From assembly GCA_039720395.1 (NCBI GenBank), contig CM077829.1, positions 24,693,955-24,757,954 on the forward strand: a stretch of 64,000 nt of DNA, read 5' to 3'. Under the pieces are notes generated by a model, which had not been told where the DNA came from, did not search any database, and saw only the letters and a program-made list of their open reading frames with translations. The number at the start of each line of letters is the position of its first letter. Position 1 is the stretch's first letter. This document shows, one piece after another, positions 48,324 through 58,824 of this stretch. The stretch is from Liquidambar formosana (lineage: Eukaryota > Streptophyta > Magnoliopsida > Saxifragales > Altingiaceae). Both the position numbers and the translations under genes were made by a program.

Positions 48324-50016
48324 TGTTGGGAATCGAACTAGAGAGGAAAAACTACAAAGGCGGAATTAAAATTTTTCCTACGATTCCCAAAACCATGAAT
48401 CTTAATTATACTTAATACAAAACAAAAACCCTAACTAGAAGAGGGTAGAATTACTTACAGTTTGAATCAAGTCTTCTCCTTTATGCTCCAAGCTTTTTCT
48501 TCTCATTTTTGCTCCAAGCTTTGTCTCCGGACAGCGGTGAATGAGCAGCCCAAGTGTGCTGCCTCCAACGGTATCCACACCTAGCTACAGCTTGTTGTCC
48601 TTTCCTTCTTCTTCCTTATGGTTGCTAGAGGTGGAGAAGATGGAGAGAGAGAAAAGGAGAGCTGTAATTTTTTCAGCCAGCCCTTGGGAGAATAAAATGT
48701 TATTCTGTGATCCCCACATAATGGGCATTATATAGCCCATTAATAGGGCCAGCCATAGGGGGATTCCTAACCCTAGTGGAATTTGTGTAATTACTCTTAA
48801 TTACACAATTGGCCCACTAGTTTGCATCAAATACAAATTAGCCCCTTAAAGAACTTTTCTTTAATCACTTATACCCTTTCTCTCATAGACAATCAAGCTC
48901 TCTTAGCATAATCAGTGTGTGACCCATTGGGTTTACATCATCAAGTAGTAGGAATAGCACAAGTTGTGTACAATGGAACACTTTCCATTAAGGGTTTAAT
49001 TGAAACTCCTTTCCATTCCCTAATTGATTATAACTCATTTATATTAATTAGGGCTTCTACTAACCATGAGTAACACCTAGCATATGGCTCATGGTGTGGT
49101 CCTTAATGAGGTGAATAGTCATTTACAAAGAACCCTTTTGTTATAGTTTATAGGTTACAATTCCATCCTTCCATCAACACAATGTCTCCAATTGAACTAA
49201 TAGGACATGGAATTCTGTCAAGTCCCTAGTTCAATTATTTTATACTCATTCATTAATATCAACTCAATGATGAACTTATGGAAACTCCTTTCCATATTCA
49301 TTCTACCATGGGCCCATGGGTTTAATGAGTTATATTCAATGAATGCTATATGAGACATTCACTCCCTTTTTCCTGAGAGTGATGGATTCCTTGTTGATCA
49401 CTCACATGCCTTCACACACATAGCAGTAGGGCCAATGAACACCCTTACAGACCCCTGAATAGGATCTGCACTTAGTGTTATCAAACTTCTAAAGCTACAT
49501 GTATAAGACAACCATGGTGTCTCAGGTCTAAGGATTACTTGTACCACTATAACAATGAGAAACTGATTGACAGGCAGGTTAAAACTCCATTCAATTTATC
49601 TCATATCTTTGGTCACATTCAGTGTACCTATTCTTATAATAGGCACCCACTTGTTGGTTGTAGTGTCTCCACACAAATAGCTTGAGACTAGCTATCCTCC
49701 TATAGAGTCAACCTAACAAGTGCTAGTCCTATGGTTCATTACTGTCCATCATAGTGAACCTTCAACTAGGAATGATTTAGGAGTTTAGTACAGAGATATA
49801 TTTAGAGTCTCAAAATTACAACCCTTTGTAATTTCATATTCTCAACTCTAACTCCATGGACATATTATGTAAATATAAATGATGCATATAAACATAATAG
49901 AATAAGCCCTTTTATTAAATCAATAATAAATGTGACATATATAAATGAAATCAATTGATTGTTCCTAATCCCTAAACAATCATCTCTATGATTGGCTCTA
50001 AGGCATAATCCTAACA
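48324..50016 (-). mobile_element. Copia-type solo LTR in the MULE gene
   Basis: 1693 bp. On the minus strand it starts TGTTAGGATTATGCCTTAGA and ends CGATTCCCAACA, ends typical of SIRE/Bianca-like Copia LTRs. It is flanked by perfect duplications TAAAG at 48319-48323 and 50017-50021. It interrupts the Ulp1 gene upstream of the catalytic exons. No internal Copia sequence remains. Confidence 0.93.
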
Positions 50017-50220
50017 TAAAGTGGGATCTTAATCGGTCAATTTTTAATTTCTCCCTCGTAGTAGGAGAAAGGAGTGAATTAGAAAACAAATTGATGGTAT
50101 GTTTGTGATAACCCCTATGCCTTATTTTATATCATTTGGTGTGACGGGCCTTTATAATTTTAACTACCATGCTGTAAATAGTGTAATGTTTTTCCTTTTT
50201 TTTTTTTTTCCTTGGACATG

Positions 50221-50830
50221 TAGATATTTGTGCCTTTATTGTTTGATGAGCATTGGGTATCATACGTCATCAATATCCGAGACAAACGCATTGACATACT
50301 TGACTCTTTCAAATCAATGCGGATCCCTATCCATACAAAACTTGATATACGAGTCGTAAATATTATTTACATACCAATATTAAACTCGATTGGACATCTA
50401 ACAGCTGCATTGTTTCCCTACTATTTGGCCTTATATTTATCAAGTTATGCATTCACTTATTGGTAGAGGAAACGTGTCGACGAGGTTATACCGTTTTAAT
50501 CCTTCCTTCAAAGTGAATATGCAAAAGTTTTTTATACAAGTTGCTAATGTTCCACAGCAAACAAATGGGTTAGATATTTTCATAATGTTTTGCCTTTTAG
50601 CATCCAATAGAGTGTTCCCCTTTTGATATACTTCTTTAATACGATCACCCATCCTTATTTATCGTAATGTGTGTTGGTTTATCCCATTTTCGTCCACTTT
50701 ACATGATTTGTTTGTCTTCGTTGCATTAATTTTTGTCCTAATTCCTTGCTACAAACATGAATGTGGCATATTTATGATCAAGTTCACGGAGTATTGGAAT
50801 GGTTATTTGAAGTCCAGTTTTGATGAGGTG
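50221..50830 (+). pseudogene. C48/Ulp1 catalytic exons
   Basis: The first piece at 50221-50463 carries the His and Asp segments (DEHWVSYVI, DILDSF). The next frame at 50464-50567 carries FKVNMQKFFIQVANVPQQTNG, with the oxyanion Gln, and ends at a GT donor-like site. The piece near 50745-50830 has HECGIFMIKFTEYWNGYL, with the nucleophile Cys. A TAG after 50463 and a frame change separate the parts. The catalytic triad is kept although the frame is broken. Confidence 0.75.
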
Positions 50831-52884
50831 AGTTTTGATGCAGCTTCTAATGCATTGCTTCCGTTTCCTCCTCCCACCCAACCCATACCCCCTATTTAAT
50901 TATGTGAGGTCTAATTTGTGCTTTATATGAATACACGTCGCAGTCTCATATTCAATGCTTTCGTGAGCAGCTTGTTGTAGAGTGGGTGCTATACCCTAAA
51001 AATGAGGTGTGAGATACTGTTTGTGCTAGAGTGCTGAGTTATGGTAGGAATCTGCGTCGTCAATCCTGTAAAGCTAAAGCCTGACCCAAGATAAAATAGG
51101 AAAAAATAATCTTTCTATGGTTATAGAAACAGTATTGTTGTATTGCACGCCTCATGGATGATATTTTTTTACCTCCATGGTTATAGTCCATATATTTCTA
51201 TCCAAACTTTCTCTATTAGAACTTGAATTTTGATGGCTCAATTAGACGATGGTGGGTATTCATTTACGGGTAAGTGAATAAGATTTAATAAGTGTTATAT
51301 GTAGTATTTATTTACTTGATCTTAGCTCTATTTCATAATTTCTCCATTGATACTATTACTAACTTGTTTTAGTTATTTATTTTTTTGTATGATTCGTAGA
51401 TTTAGAGTGCTGACATATGAACACATTTGGGAGTCACTTTTTTGGTAGCTTTTCTTGGGGGGTGGGGGGTGAATGCATTATAGAATAGTGTATAATGGTA
51501 AATGCGCTTAGTCATTCTAATAAATTTGGTTTCTTTGCATTTTTCTTATACAGTTGAAGTGGGCCCAATTTTATCAAGCATTACATCTTTCTTTGCCATT
51601 TTTTAATAGTTTTGTTTACTGATTTACCTAAGGGGTTCCCTTACGCTATGGTTGGTTCGCAAATTTTAGGATGGAAAGGAAAAAAATTTTGGGGTAATTT
51701 GATTTCTCTTGTTTGGTTACAAGGGATAAATAAATGGAAAACAAATATAAGGGAAAATATAATGGAAAATAATGGTTTTTACTTTCCATTTGAAACAGTG
51801 AGGAAAGTTGAAATCTAGGGAAAAATTTCATCGAGCTCTCCTCTTCCCCGCTCATTTCCCTTCACCTTTCTCACATTCTATCACACGATCTCATATCCCT
51901 CACACGATCTCTGACCATGTGACAAACTAATTGAAGACTTCAAGAAAGATTTTCTATGCTACTAATGATATTCTAAGAAAGGGTGGTAGCGGATTTGGTT
52001 TTAATCAATCCACATAAATGATCGAAACTAATGCTAGCGTTTGGGTAATTTACCTCAAGGTGAGCATTTTTTATTTTTTATTCCTGTGGCCTTGCTAAAG
52101 TTTGAACTATGTTTTTTTCTCCCTTTCTTTGCATGGTACTTGGCCTAGTTTTTTTTTTTTTTTTTTGGATATCATAGGATTAGGATAGTGTGTTTTTGTT
52201 TTTATTTTTGGTATGGTTTAAAAATTGGACAAGTGTTGTTGAAAAATTGTGTGGATTTGTTTAAAAATTGTGTAGATTTGTTTATATATCATTGCAAACA
52301 TCTTGAGGTTCCACTTCTTTAGGAGAAACATTGCCAGAGAGAGTATTGTTTTGAATGTCTAGAACTTTTAACATAAGAACAATATGTACGCAGCTTTGTT
52401 GCTAGAGTATTCTTCAAGAGACACCTAGCTTTGTTGGGTTCCACTTCTAGCATAGGAAATTCAGGATATTATTGCTATAGAAAGTATTGTTCAGGAGACA
52501 CCTAGCTTTGTTGGGATGCTCCCAATCAACTTATTATAACACAACTACACAACTGTAGACAAAGAAAACCCAAGTTGAAGCTCTGTTAGTTAGGCTTTAT
52601 CATACTATTGTACTAGTATGAAGATATTAATGTTGTTCAGACTAGGTGGATTAAATTGTGTAAAGAATGCTTACGAGTTGGAAACAGACAACCATTTCCA
52701 TGTGTATTAAATTGTGTGAACAATGCTTGCTGAAGAAAAATATGCATGCTATCAAGTACTGGCTCCTTTTTTCTTAATAATTATGTTAGTTCTTTACAAG
52801 ATTATTGAAAATAATTTCTTTTGGTACTTTATAAGATTTGATAACATTATTTTATATATATATATATATATATATATTAAAATG

Positions 52885-53295
52885 AATAGGCGCATCTTGA
52901 TTCATCTCCCTTTCGATACAAGCCCATTCGAAACAATGACAAGTTGGATCTTCTTGTTGGGAAAGATCGAGCAATGGGAAGTCTTGAAGCTGGCCCAAAA
53001 TAGGCAACTTCGGTGGGCTAGGGAGGAAAATCTTTCAAATGCTGATGACATAGGTCCATTGGAGTCACATGAGCATGAAGGTAGGAGTGATCACCTGGAA
53101 GGTTTGGCTAATATTGGAAATCTGCAAGATGAGCTTGAAGCACTTTTTGTAGTTGGGTCTACCTCTATATCTACGCCAACCAAAGAAACAACGGAAAAGA
53201 ACAGAACGGCTGTTGATATTGTGTGTGAAGAACTAAAGTCCATCAAGGCTGGGATGGAGGCAATTGCAACAGCTCTTCATCAAGGCAACCCTTGA
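52885..53295 (+). pseudogene. Myb/SANT-like transposon protein fragment
   Basis: One frame encodes KPIRNNDKLDLLVGKDRAMG, which resembles the conserved YDKLDxLxGKDRATG segment of plant Myb/SANT-like proteins linked to PIF/Harbinger elements. A one-base shift leads into the longer frame with RWAREENLSNADD and a C-terminal helix ending in IATALHQGNP. That C-terminal helix is usual for the family. The N-terminal Myb part is not recognisable upstream. It may be a captured fragment or a relic of another insertion. It lies about 180 bp from the right inverted repeat. Confidence 0.6.
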
Positions 53296-53477
53296 AACTT
53301 CACTAAAGAACAATTGTTTGAAGAAATTATAAAGGTTGATGGTATGAGTGTTATATCCCATATGAAGGTGTATCAAGCTCTAACATGTTAGAGATGTGAA
53401 CTTAGCTTGAGCATTCCTGGCTTGTCAAAGAGAACGATGTGAACTTTGGTTGGTGGTAAAATATGGGCCTACATTTT

Positions 53478-54123
53478 TTAAAACCCTAACATTACCTCGT
53501 CGATGGCAGATAGTGATCCATTTGTCACCAGTGGTGATGTTCCTTACGAAAAAGGAAGGATAAAGGTCTAGTAGTGAGCATTATCGGCGATTAAGGCAAG
53601 TCAAAAAATAAAAAAACAAAAACAAAAACAAAAAAACAAAACCCTACCCTTGTCGCCGATGGACAGTGATCCCTTTGTCGCTGGCTGTTCCTACTCCTAA
53701 ATACCAGCGAGTAAGTGATTTGGAGAAGAAGAACACGAAGCAAACCAACTGTGGAGGATGGCTTTACCAAATCGCGTGAGATGTGAGGGATGATCGTGAA
53801 ATGTGGGATTCTCTTAGATTTGTTGATTCTTGATCATCTGCTGGTATATTTGGCCAAAATGCTGAGGATGAAGTTGGTGAAGAGCAACTGATGCCAGTAA
53901 AATGTGGAAGCTCCCAAATTGCCAAAAGTAGAAGAGGGCGGGATGCGAGCTGGTTTTGCAAAGGAAATTGCCGCCCATCCCATTTTTCTTCTCAGATCTG
54001 GTATGCGGGTCAGATCGACCCATTTTCGTAAGGGATTAGTCAGCTCCTTAAGCTTTATTCATTCACAGCCGTTGGATGAGCAACAATTGTAATGAATGGC
54101 CAAATCAACAAGTGCTAATATAG

Positions 54124-54126
<3 letters not shown>
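53478..54126 (-). repeat. Right MULE inverted repeat
   Basis: Uninterrupted inverted repeat of about 650 bp matching 904-1064 plus 41298-41803 in reverse complement. It preserves the pre-insertion sequence of the left side around the GGCGG target of element 2 (about 53970-53980). Its inner boundary is at the ccctaacattacct stretch. Outside it lies a TA microsatellite at 54127-54160. Confidence 0.85.
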
Positions 54127-54163
<37 letters not shown>

Positions 54164-54284
54164 CTATGCATTTGACGGATTTGAAAACTAGTTATGTTAT
54201 AACATTTTGCTATGTAAAATACTAAACCTAAAATGCCCTCATTTTGTTCGTGGATGACGTGGCCTAGAGCTCCGCTTCGCTGGA

Positions 54285-54299
54285 AGAACATTCGAGATT
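54285..54299 (+). promoter_or_regulatory. Heat-shock element upstream of HSP90
   Basis: agaacattcgagatt contains two perfect 5-bp units (aGAAc, aTTCg) and a third imperfect unit (aGAtt). It lies about 240 bp upstream of the TATA box and 410 bp upstream of the HSP90 ATG. HSF binding would fit the heat-inducible control known for HSP90 genes. It is only about 160 bp from the end of the MULE. Confidence 0.6.
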
Positions 54300-54526
54300 G
54301 CAGACGCAGGATAGAACCTTCCCGATATAAAAACTAATGTAAGGGTAAAAATGGAAATGGAAATTAAAAAAAAAAACAAAAAACAAAAAACAAAACAAAA
54401 CAGTCACAGAAGAAGAGTCTAGAAGGCGGGGAACTGATTCTTACCCTCCGCATGACTCCACCACCCTCCCGAAGACTCCAGAACCTCCTCTCTCTCTCTC
54501 TCTCTCGCTCTATCTCTCTCTCATTG

Positions 54527-54533
54527 TATATAT
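54527..54533 (+). promoter_or_regulatory. TATA box of HSP90
   Basis: TATATAT between two CT-rich tracts, 168 bp upstream of the ATG. The CT microsatellites at about 54491-54522 and 54613-54651 lie in the promoter and 5' untranslated region, a common arrangement in plant promoters. Confidence 0.6.
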
Positions 54534-54609
54534 CTCTTCCTCGCCTCTCCTCATCATCAATAGCTCAATCGCAAACAAGAATTCCTACTCGTCACACACA
54601 AACACACAC

Positions 54610-54612
<3 letters not shown>

Positions 54613-54651
<39 letters not shown>
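54613..54651 (+). repeat. CT microsatellite in the HSP90 5' UTR
   Basis: About 19 CT dinucleotides, ending 43 bp before the ATG of HSP90. Confidence 0.9.
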
Positions 54652-54655
<4 letters not shown>

Positions 54656-54694
54656 TTTCTCTGTTTTCTATTGCGTTTGGCGGTAACGGAAGCA

Positions 54695-57600
54695 ATGGCT
54701 GATGTTCATATGGGAGATGTGGAGACCTTTGCATTCCAGGCTGAGATCAACCAGCTTCTTAGCCTCATCATCAATACCTTTTACAGCAACAAAGAGATCT
54801 TCCTTCGTGAAATCAGTCAGCAATTCCTCTGACGTCAGTACATACATCTCTCTCTTTATAATACGTCCAAACTCAATTTTCATTGTTCCATTTTTTTTTT
54901 CCTGTTTCGTTGCCGAGAAAACAGTAGGGAAAGACCAGGGGGTTAATTTTTGAATGTTATGTTGTTTATGTTGAGTTTTAATTAGCACATTTTTTTCCTG
55001 GATTTTATTCGGTGTCCACACAGAGGTTTAGGGTTTTTCGATGTGAGGCTGAAATTTTTTGAATTTTTGTTTCTGCAGGCATTGGATAAGATCCGATTTG
55101 AGAGCTTGACGGACAAGAGCAAGCTCGATGCTCAGCCTGAGCTCTTCATTCGGCTTGTTCCCGACAAGGTCAATAAGACACTCTCTATCATCGATAGTGG
55201 CATTGGCATGACCAAAGCAGGTAAATAAACATTTATATATATGGATTAAGATTTTATGTGTTGCTTTTAATATCAGGATTGTCAAATATCAAATTGATCA
55301 GAGATTCAGGGGAGCTTCAATCATAGATATGACATTTTCTATTGAAAAAAAAATAAAAAAAATTAAAAAAATAAAAGAAATGGGAATCTATAAATTGGAT
55401 GGCTGTTGATAACTGATCAATTTACTAATCTTACGGTGAATTGTCAAAATATAAGTTTGACAGTATATTAGTGTTAATCGTGTAGAAAATTGAATCTTGA
55501 CTAGATGTCTAGATAGATGTATCTTGGTCTAATCTAATATTATTTTACCAGTTTTCATGGCAAATTTCGATCGATGGTTCCTGTTTTGAATTCTGGAATC
55601 TAAACGAGTTGATTTGGGCTGTTGTTAGATTTGGTGAACAACTTGGGTACAATCGCGAGGTCTGGGACCAAGGAGTTCATGGAGGCATTGCAGGCTGGGG
55701 CAGATGTTAGCATGATTGGTCAATTTGGTGTTGGGTTTTACTCGGCTTACCTTGTTGCTGAGAAGGTTATCGTCACAACCAAGCACAATGATGACGAACA
55801 ATACATCTGGGAGTCACAAGCCGGTGGATCCTTTACTGTTACCAGGGATGTAAATGGAGAGCAACTGGGGAGGGGTACCAAGATCACCCTCTACCTCAAG
55901 GAAGATCAGGTGAGGAATTTTGATTCCTTTATACAATTTCCGTCTTAATAGGGATCAATACGTGTGAATTTTAAATCTCAAACCCTTTGTTATTTTTATC
56001 TAATTGCTTAAGTTTTGGTTAACTGATGGTAATCAATTTTTCAAGTGCCCTCACAATTCTAATTAGATTCTTATTATTATTATTATTATTATTATTATTT
56101 TATTTATTTATTTTTTTTCCTCTCCTTCTAATGAAGAATTTAAAAGTCCCCCTGTATTATATATCAGGAAAGAAGGTTGAGTCTCTACCTTTATGTAATT
56201 GCTTGTTATGTTTTGGTATTGATACAATGTGGATGTATTGTTTTCATTTTTGCAGTTGGAGTACTTGGAGGAAAGGAGGTTGAAGGACCTTGTGAAGAAG
56301 CACTCTGAGTTCATTAGCTATCCTATTTACCTATGGACTGAGAAGACCACTGAGAAAGAGGTAAGTGATGATGAAGACGAGGAACCCAAGAAGGAAGAGG
56401 AGGGTGATGTCGAGGATGTTGATGAGGAAAAAGAGAAAGACAAGTCCAAGAAGAAGAAAGTGAAGGAGGTGTCCCATGAGTGGCAGCTCATCAACAAGCA
56501 AAAACCCATTTGGCTTCGGAAGCCCGAAGAGATCACAAAGGAAGAGTATGCTTCATTCTACAAGAGCCTAACCAATGATTGGGAGGAACATCTTGCTGTA
56601 AAGCACTTCTCTGTTGAAGGGCAGCTTGAATTCAAGGCCATTCTTTTTGTTCCAAAGAGAGCTCCGTTTGATCTTTTTGACACAAGGAAGAAGATGAACA
56701 ACATCAAACTCTATGTTAGGAGGGTGTTTATCATGGACAATTGTGAAGAGCTCATTCCGGAGTATCTTGGGTTTGTGAAGGGTGTGGTAGACTCTGATGA
56801 TCTACCACTGAACATTTCTCGTGAAATGTTACAACAGAACAAGATTCTCAAGGTAATCAGGAAGAATCTAGTGAAGAAGTGCATTGAGATGTTCAATGAG
56901 ATTGCTGAGAATAAAGAGGACTACAACAAGTTCTATGAGGCTTTCTCGAAGAATTTGAAGCTGGGTATTCATGAAGATAGCCAAAACAGAGCCAAGCTTG
57001 CTGACCTTCTCAGATACCACTCCACAAAGAGTGGTGATGAGTTGACCAGCTTGAAGGACTATGTGACGAGAATGAAGGAGGGGCAGAAGGACATTTACTA
57101 TATCACTGGTGAGAGCAAGAAAGCTGTTGAGAACTCACCATTTTTGGAGCGGCTTAAGAAGAAGGGCTACGAAGTGCTTTTCATGGTTGATGCCATCGAT
57201 GAGTATGCTGTTGGGCAATTGAAGGAGTATGATGGGAAGAAGCTGGTGTCTGCTACCAAGGAAGGACTGAAGCTTGATGATGAGACAGAGGAAGAGAAGA
57301 AGAAAAAGGAAGAGAAGAAAAAGTCCTTTGAGAGTCTCTGCAAAACAATCAAGGACATTCTTGGTGACAGGGTGGAGAAAGTGGTGGTGTCTGACAGAAT
57401 TGTGGACTCACCCTGCTGCTTGGTCACTGGTGAATATGGGTGGACTGCTAACATGGAGAGGATCATGAAAGCTCAGGCTCTGAGAGACAGCAGCATGGGC
57501 TCCTACATGTCCAGCAAGAAGACAATGGAAATCAACCCAGATAATGGCATAATGGAGGAACTTAGGAAGAGAGCTGAGGTCGACAAGAACGACAAGTCGG

Positions 57601-57809
57601 TGAAAGACTTGGTGCTCTTGCTCTTTGAGACTGCTCTTTTGACCTCTGGTTTCAGCCTTGATGATCCGAACACATTTGCGGCAAGGATTCATAGGATGCT
57701 GAAGTTGGGTTTAAGCATTGATGAGGATGAAGCTACTGGGGATGACACTGACATGCCACCATTGGAGGAGGATGGCAACGAGGAGAGCAAGATGGAGGAG
57801 GTTGACTGA
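54695..57809 (+). CDS. Cytosolic heat shock protein HSP90 (exon 1 frameshifted in this sequence)
   Basis: ATP-dependent chaperone of the cytosol. Four coding exons: 54695-54833, 55079-55220, 55629-55909 and 56256-57809, all with GT-AG introns and matching phases. The total is about 704 codons, the normal length. The N-terminal ATPase domain spans exons 1-3 ([40 protein letters not shown]). A charged acidic and lysine linker follows [10 protein letters not shown], then the middle domain and a dimerisation domain. The protein ends in MEEVD, the signal for TPR co-chaperones and for a cytosolic location. Exon 1 is 139 nt, one more than expected. An extra base near 54816, directly after the catalytic Glu of FLRE, shifts the frame to an early stop. 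It is either an assembly error or a real null allele. All other exons are intact. Confidence 0.93.
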
Positions 57810-58791
57810 GAAGGGACATTGATGTCAGGAGTGGGCTAAGTCCAGTCATCTTGTGTCTTGTTATTAGTTCCGTTGTTTGTGGGGTGCTGTTTTTGGTCTT
57901 TGTTTGGGGTCGGTCTTAGTGGTGGTTGTAAGTTTTTGTCACTGCTATGTTATTACCCTTTTGATGGCTTACATTCAGTTGCTATCCATACAGTCTGGAC
58001 AATGTTCATACAGTTCTCTTGATGTTTCTGGGTATTTTGCATTCTGATGCATAGTTAAAGATGAGGATATATTACATCCAGGCATTGTTTCCAGCAAAAA
58101 AGAACAAAATGAAAGAGAGAATAAATAAATAAATCCCTATTTACCTAGATTCCAGACCTAAAATAAAATTTACTTATCCAAGAAAAAAGCAAAAGACCGA
58201 AAATAAAGGATAAAGTAGATGAGTCCATTTGTTACATCTCATATTTGCCCTGTGGCGGATTTGTTTTGAAATTCCTTCAACAAATTCGTAACTTGAGACA
58301 CAAATTCACTATGGTGTAGTGCGTAATAGCCTGAGGCCTGAAGCGTTTGTTCGTTCTGTGCATAGCAAGTAGTTCTTCCTTTGATTTTCCTTTTATATTT
58401 CCCTTTCCGGCAGAAGTTGTGTGCATAACAAGCAGGTCACAACAAGCATTTCTTCCTTCGATTTTTCTCCTTGTATAGCAAGCACTTCTTTTTTTTGACA
58501 AAAATAAAATGGTGAGGCTTTTTATTTTCCGTTATCCCTTCCCGCCAGTATGAGTATTCAGAACTTTGGCCCAATTACTCTCCTGAAACACGGATTAATT
58601 GGCTTTCATAATCATGGAACTGATATAGAATCTGATACTCTCTGCGTGGGAAGCAATTTGGCCTGTGAATGAGAGAAGATATCTATCTGAGATGGTTTTT
58701 TTTTTTTGTCTAGTCATCTAACTGAGGTTGATTGTTCCATAGAACCAGAAGCAAGGTAGGCATTGTCTGTGAACTGGGTCTGGCTTTGTGA
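57810..58791. other. HSP90 3' UTR and spacer
   Basis: The first 250 bp are presumably the HSP90 3' untranslated region. At 58330-58490 there are three short similar segments (agcaagtagttcttcc, caagcatttcttcc, agcaagcacttctt). A strong pyrimidine tract ending in gtctag at about 58690-58712 looks like a splice acceptor, but I could not connect it to the PPR frame. Confidence 0.5.
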
Positions 58792-58824
58792 CCCAAAATC
58801 TCACTGAACAGCTTCAATGGTGCA

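Larger units (their letters stand above)
44113..51082 (+). pseudogene. MULE-borne gene: mobile-domain-like region plus C48/Ulp1 protease, decayed
   Basis: The pieces, in order, are as follows. A basic start is at 44113-44316 (MASRKRSRRAAKQ). A mobile-domain-like segment at 45480-46055 encodes GFSGLLHLKYT, then LCKWLVEHFD and VALVMGLLATGVDI. It is followed after an intron by FYFDRAATSIGG at 46620. The Ulp1 catalytic domain is at 50221-50830. Catalytic residues are in DEHWVSYVI (His), RIDILDSF (Asp), NVPQQTNG (Gln) and HECGIFMIKF (Cys). The last exon near 50941-51082 encodes REQLVVEWVL. Ulp1 proteases remove SUMO. In plants they are often amplified inside MULEs. In-frame stops, frame changes and a Copia solo LTR at 48324-50016 show decay. 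Confidence 0.75.
904..54126. mobile_element. Ulp1-carrying Mutator-like element (outer shell of the nest)
   Basis: The sequence at 904-1064 continued by 41298-41803 is the reverse complement, with scattered mismatches, of 53478-54126. This gives inverted repeats of about 650 bp. Between them, once the nested elements are removed, lie about 10 kb holding a decayed gene with a mobile-domain-like region (45480-46055, 46615-46830) and a C48/Ulp1 peptidase domain (50221-50830). Long inverted repeats plus a captured Ulp1 gene are typical of plant MULEs such as Kaonashi-type elements. No MuDR transposase is visible, so this copy looks non-autonomous. Removing the nested insertions leaves about 11.3 kb. 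Ends are approximate because of TA microsatellites. Confidence 0.8.

Noticed and set aside
51640..51930. Possible MITE beginning ctatggttggttcgc
   Set aside because: I could not find a matching inverted end or target duplication. The following catatccctcacacgatct resembles the MULE inverted repeat weakly, which is not enough for a call.
54668..55021. A 117-codon minus-strand ORF over HSP90 exon 1
   Set aside because: It is the antisense shadow of exon 1 and intron 1 with no independent homology.
56108..57692. Several minus-strand ORFs over HSP90 exon 4
   Set aside because: They are antisense shadows of a strongly coding exon.
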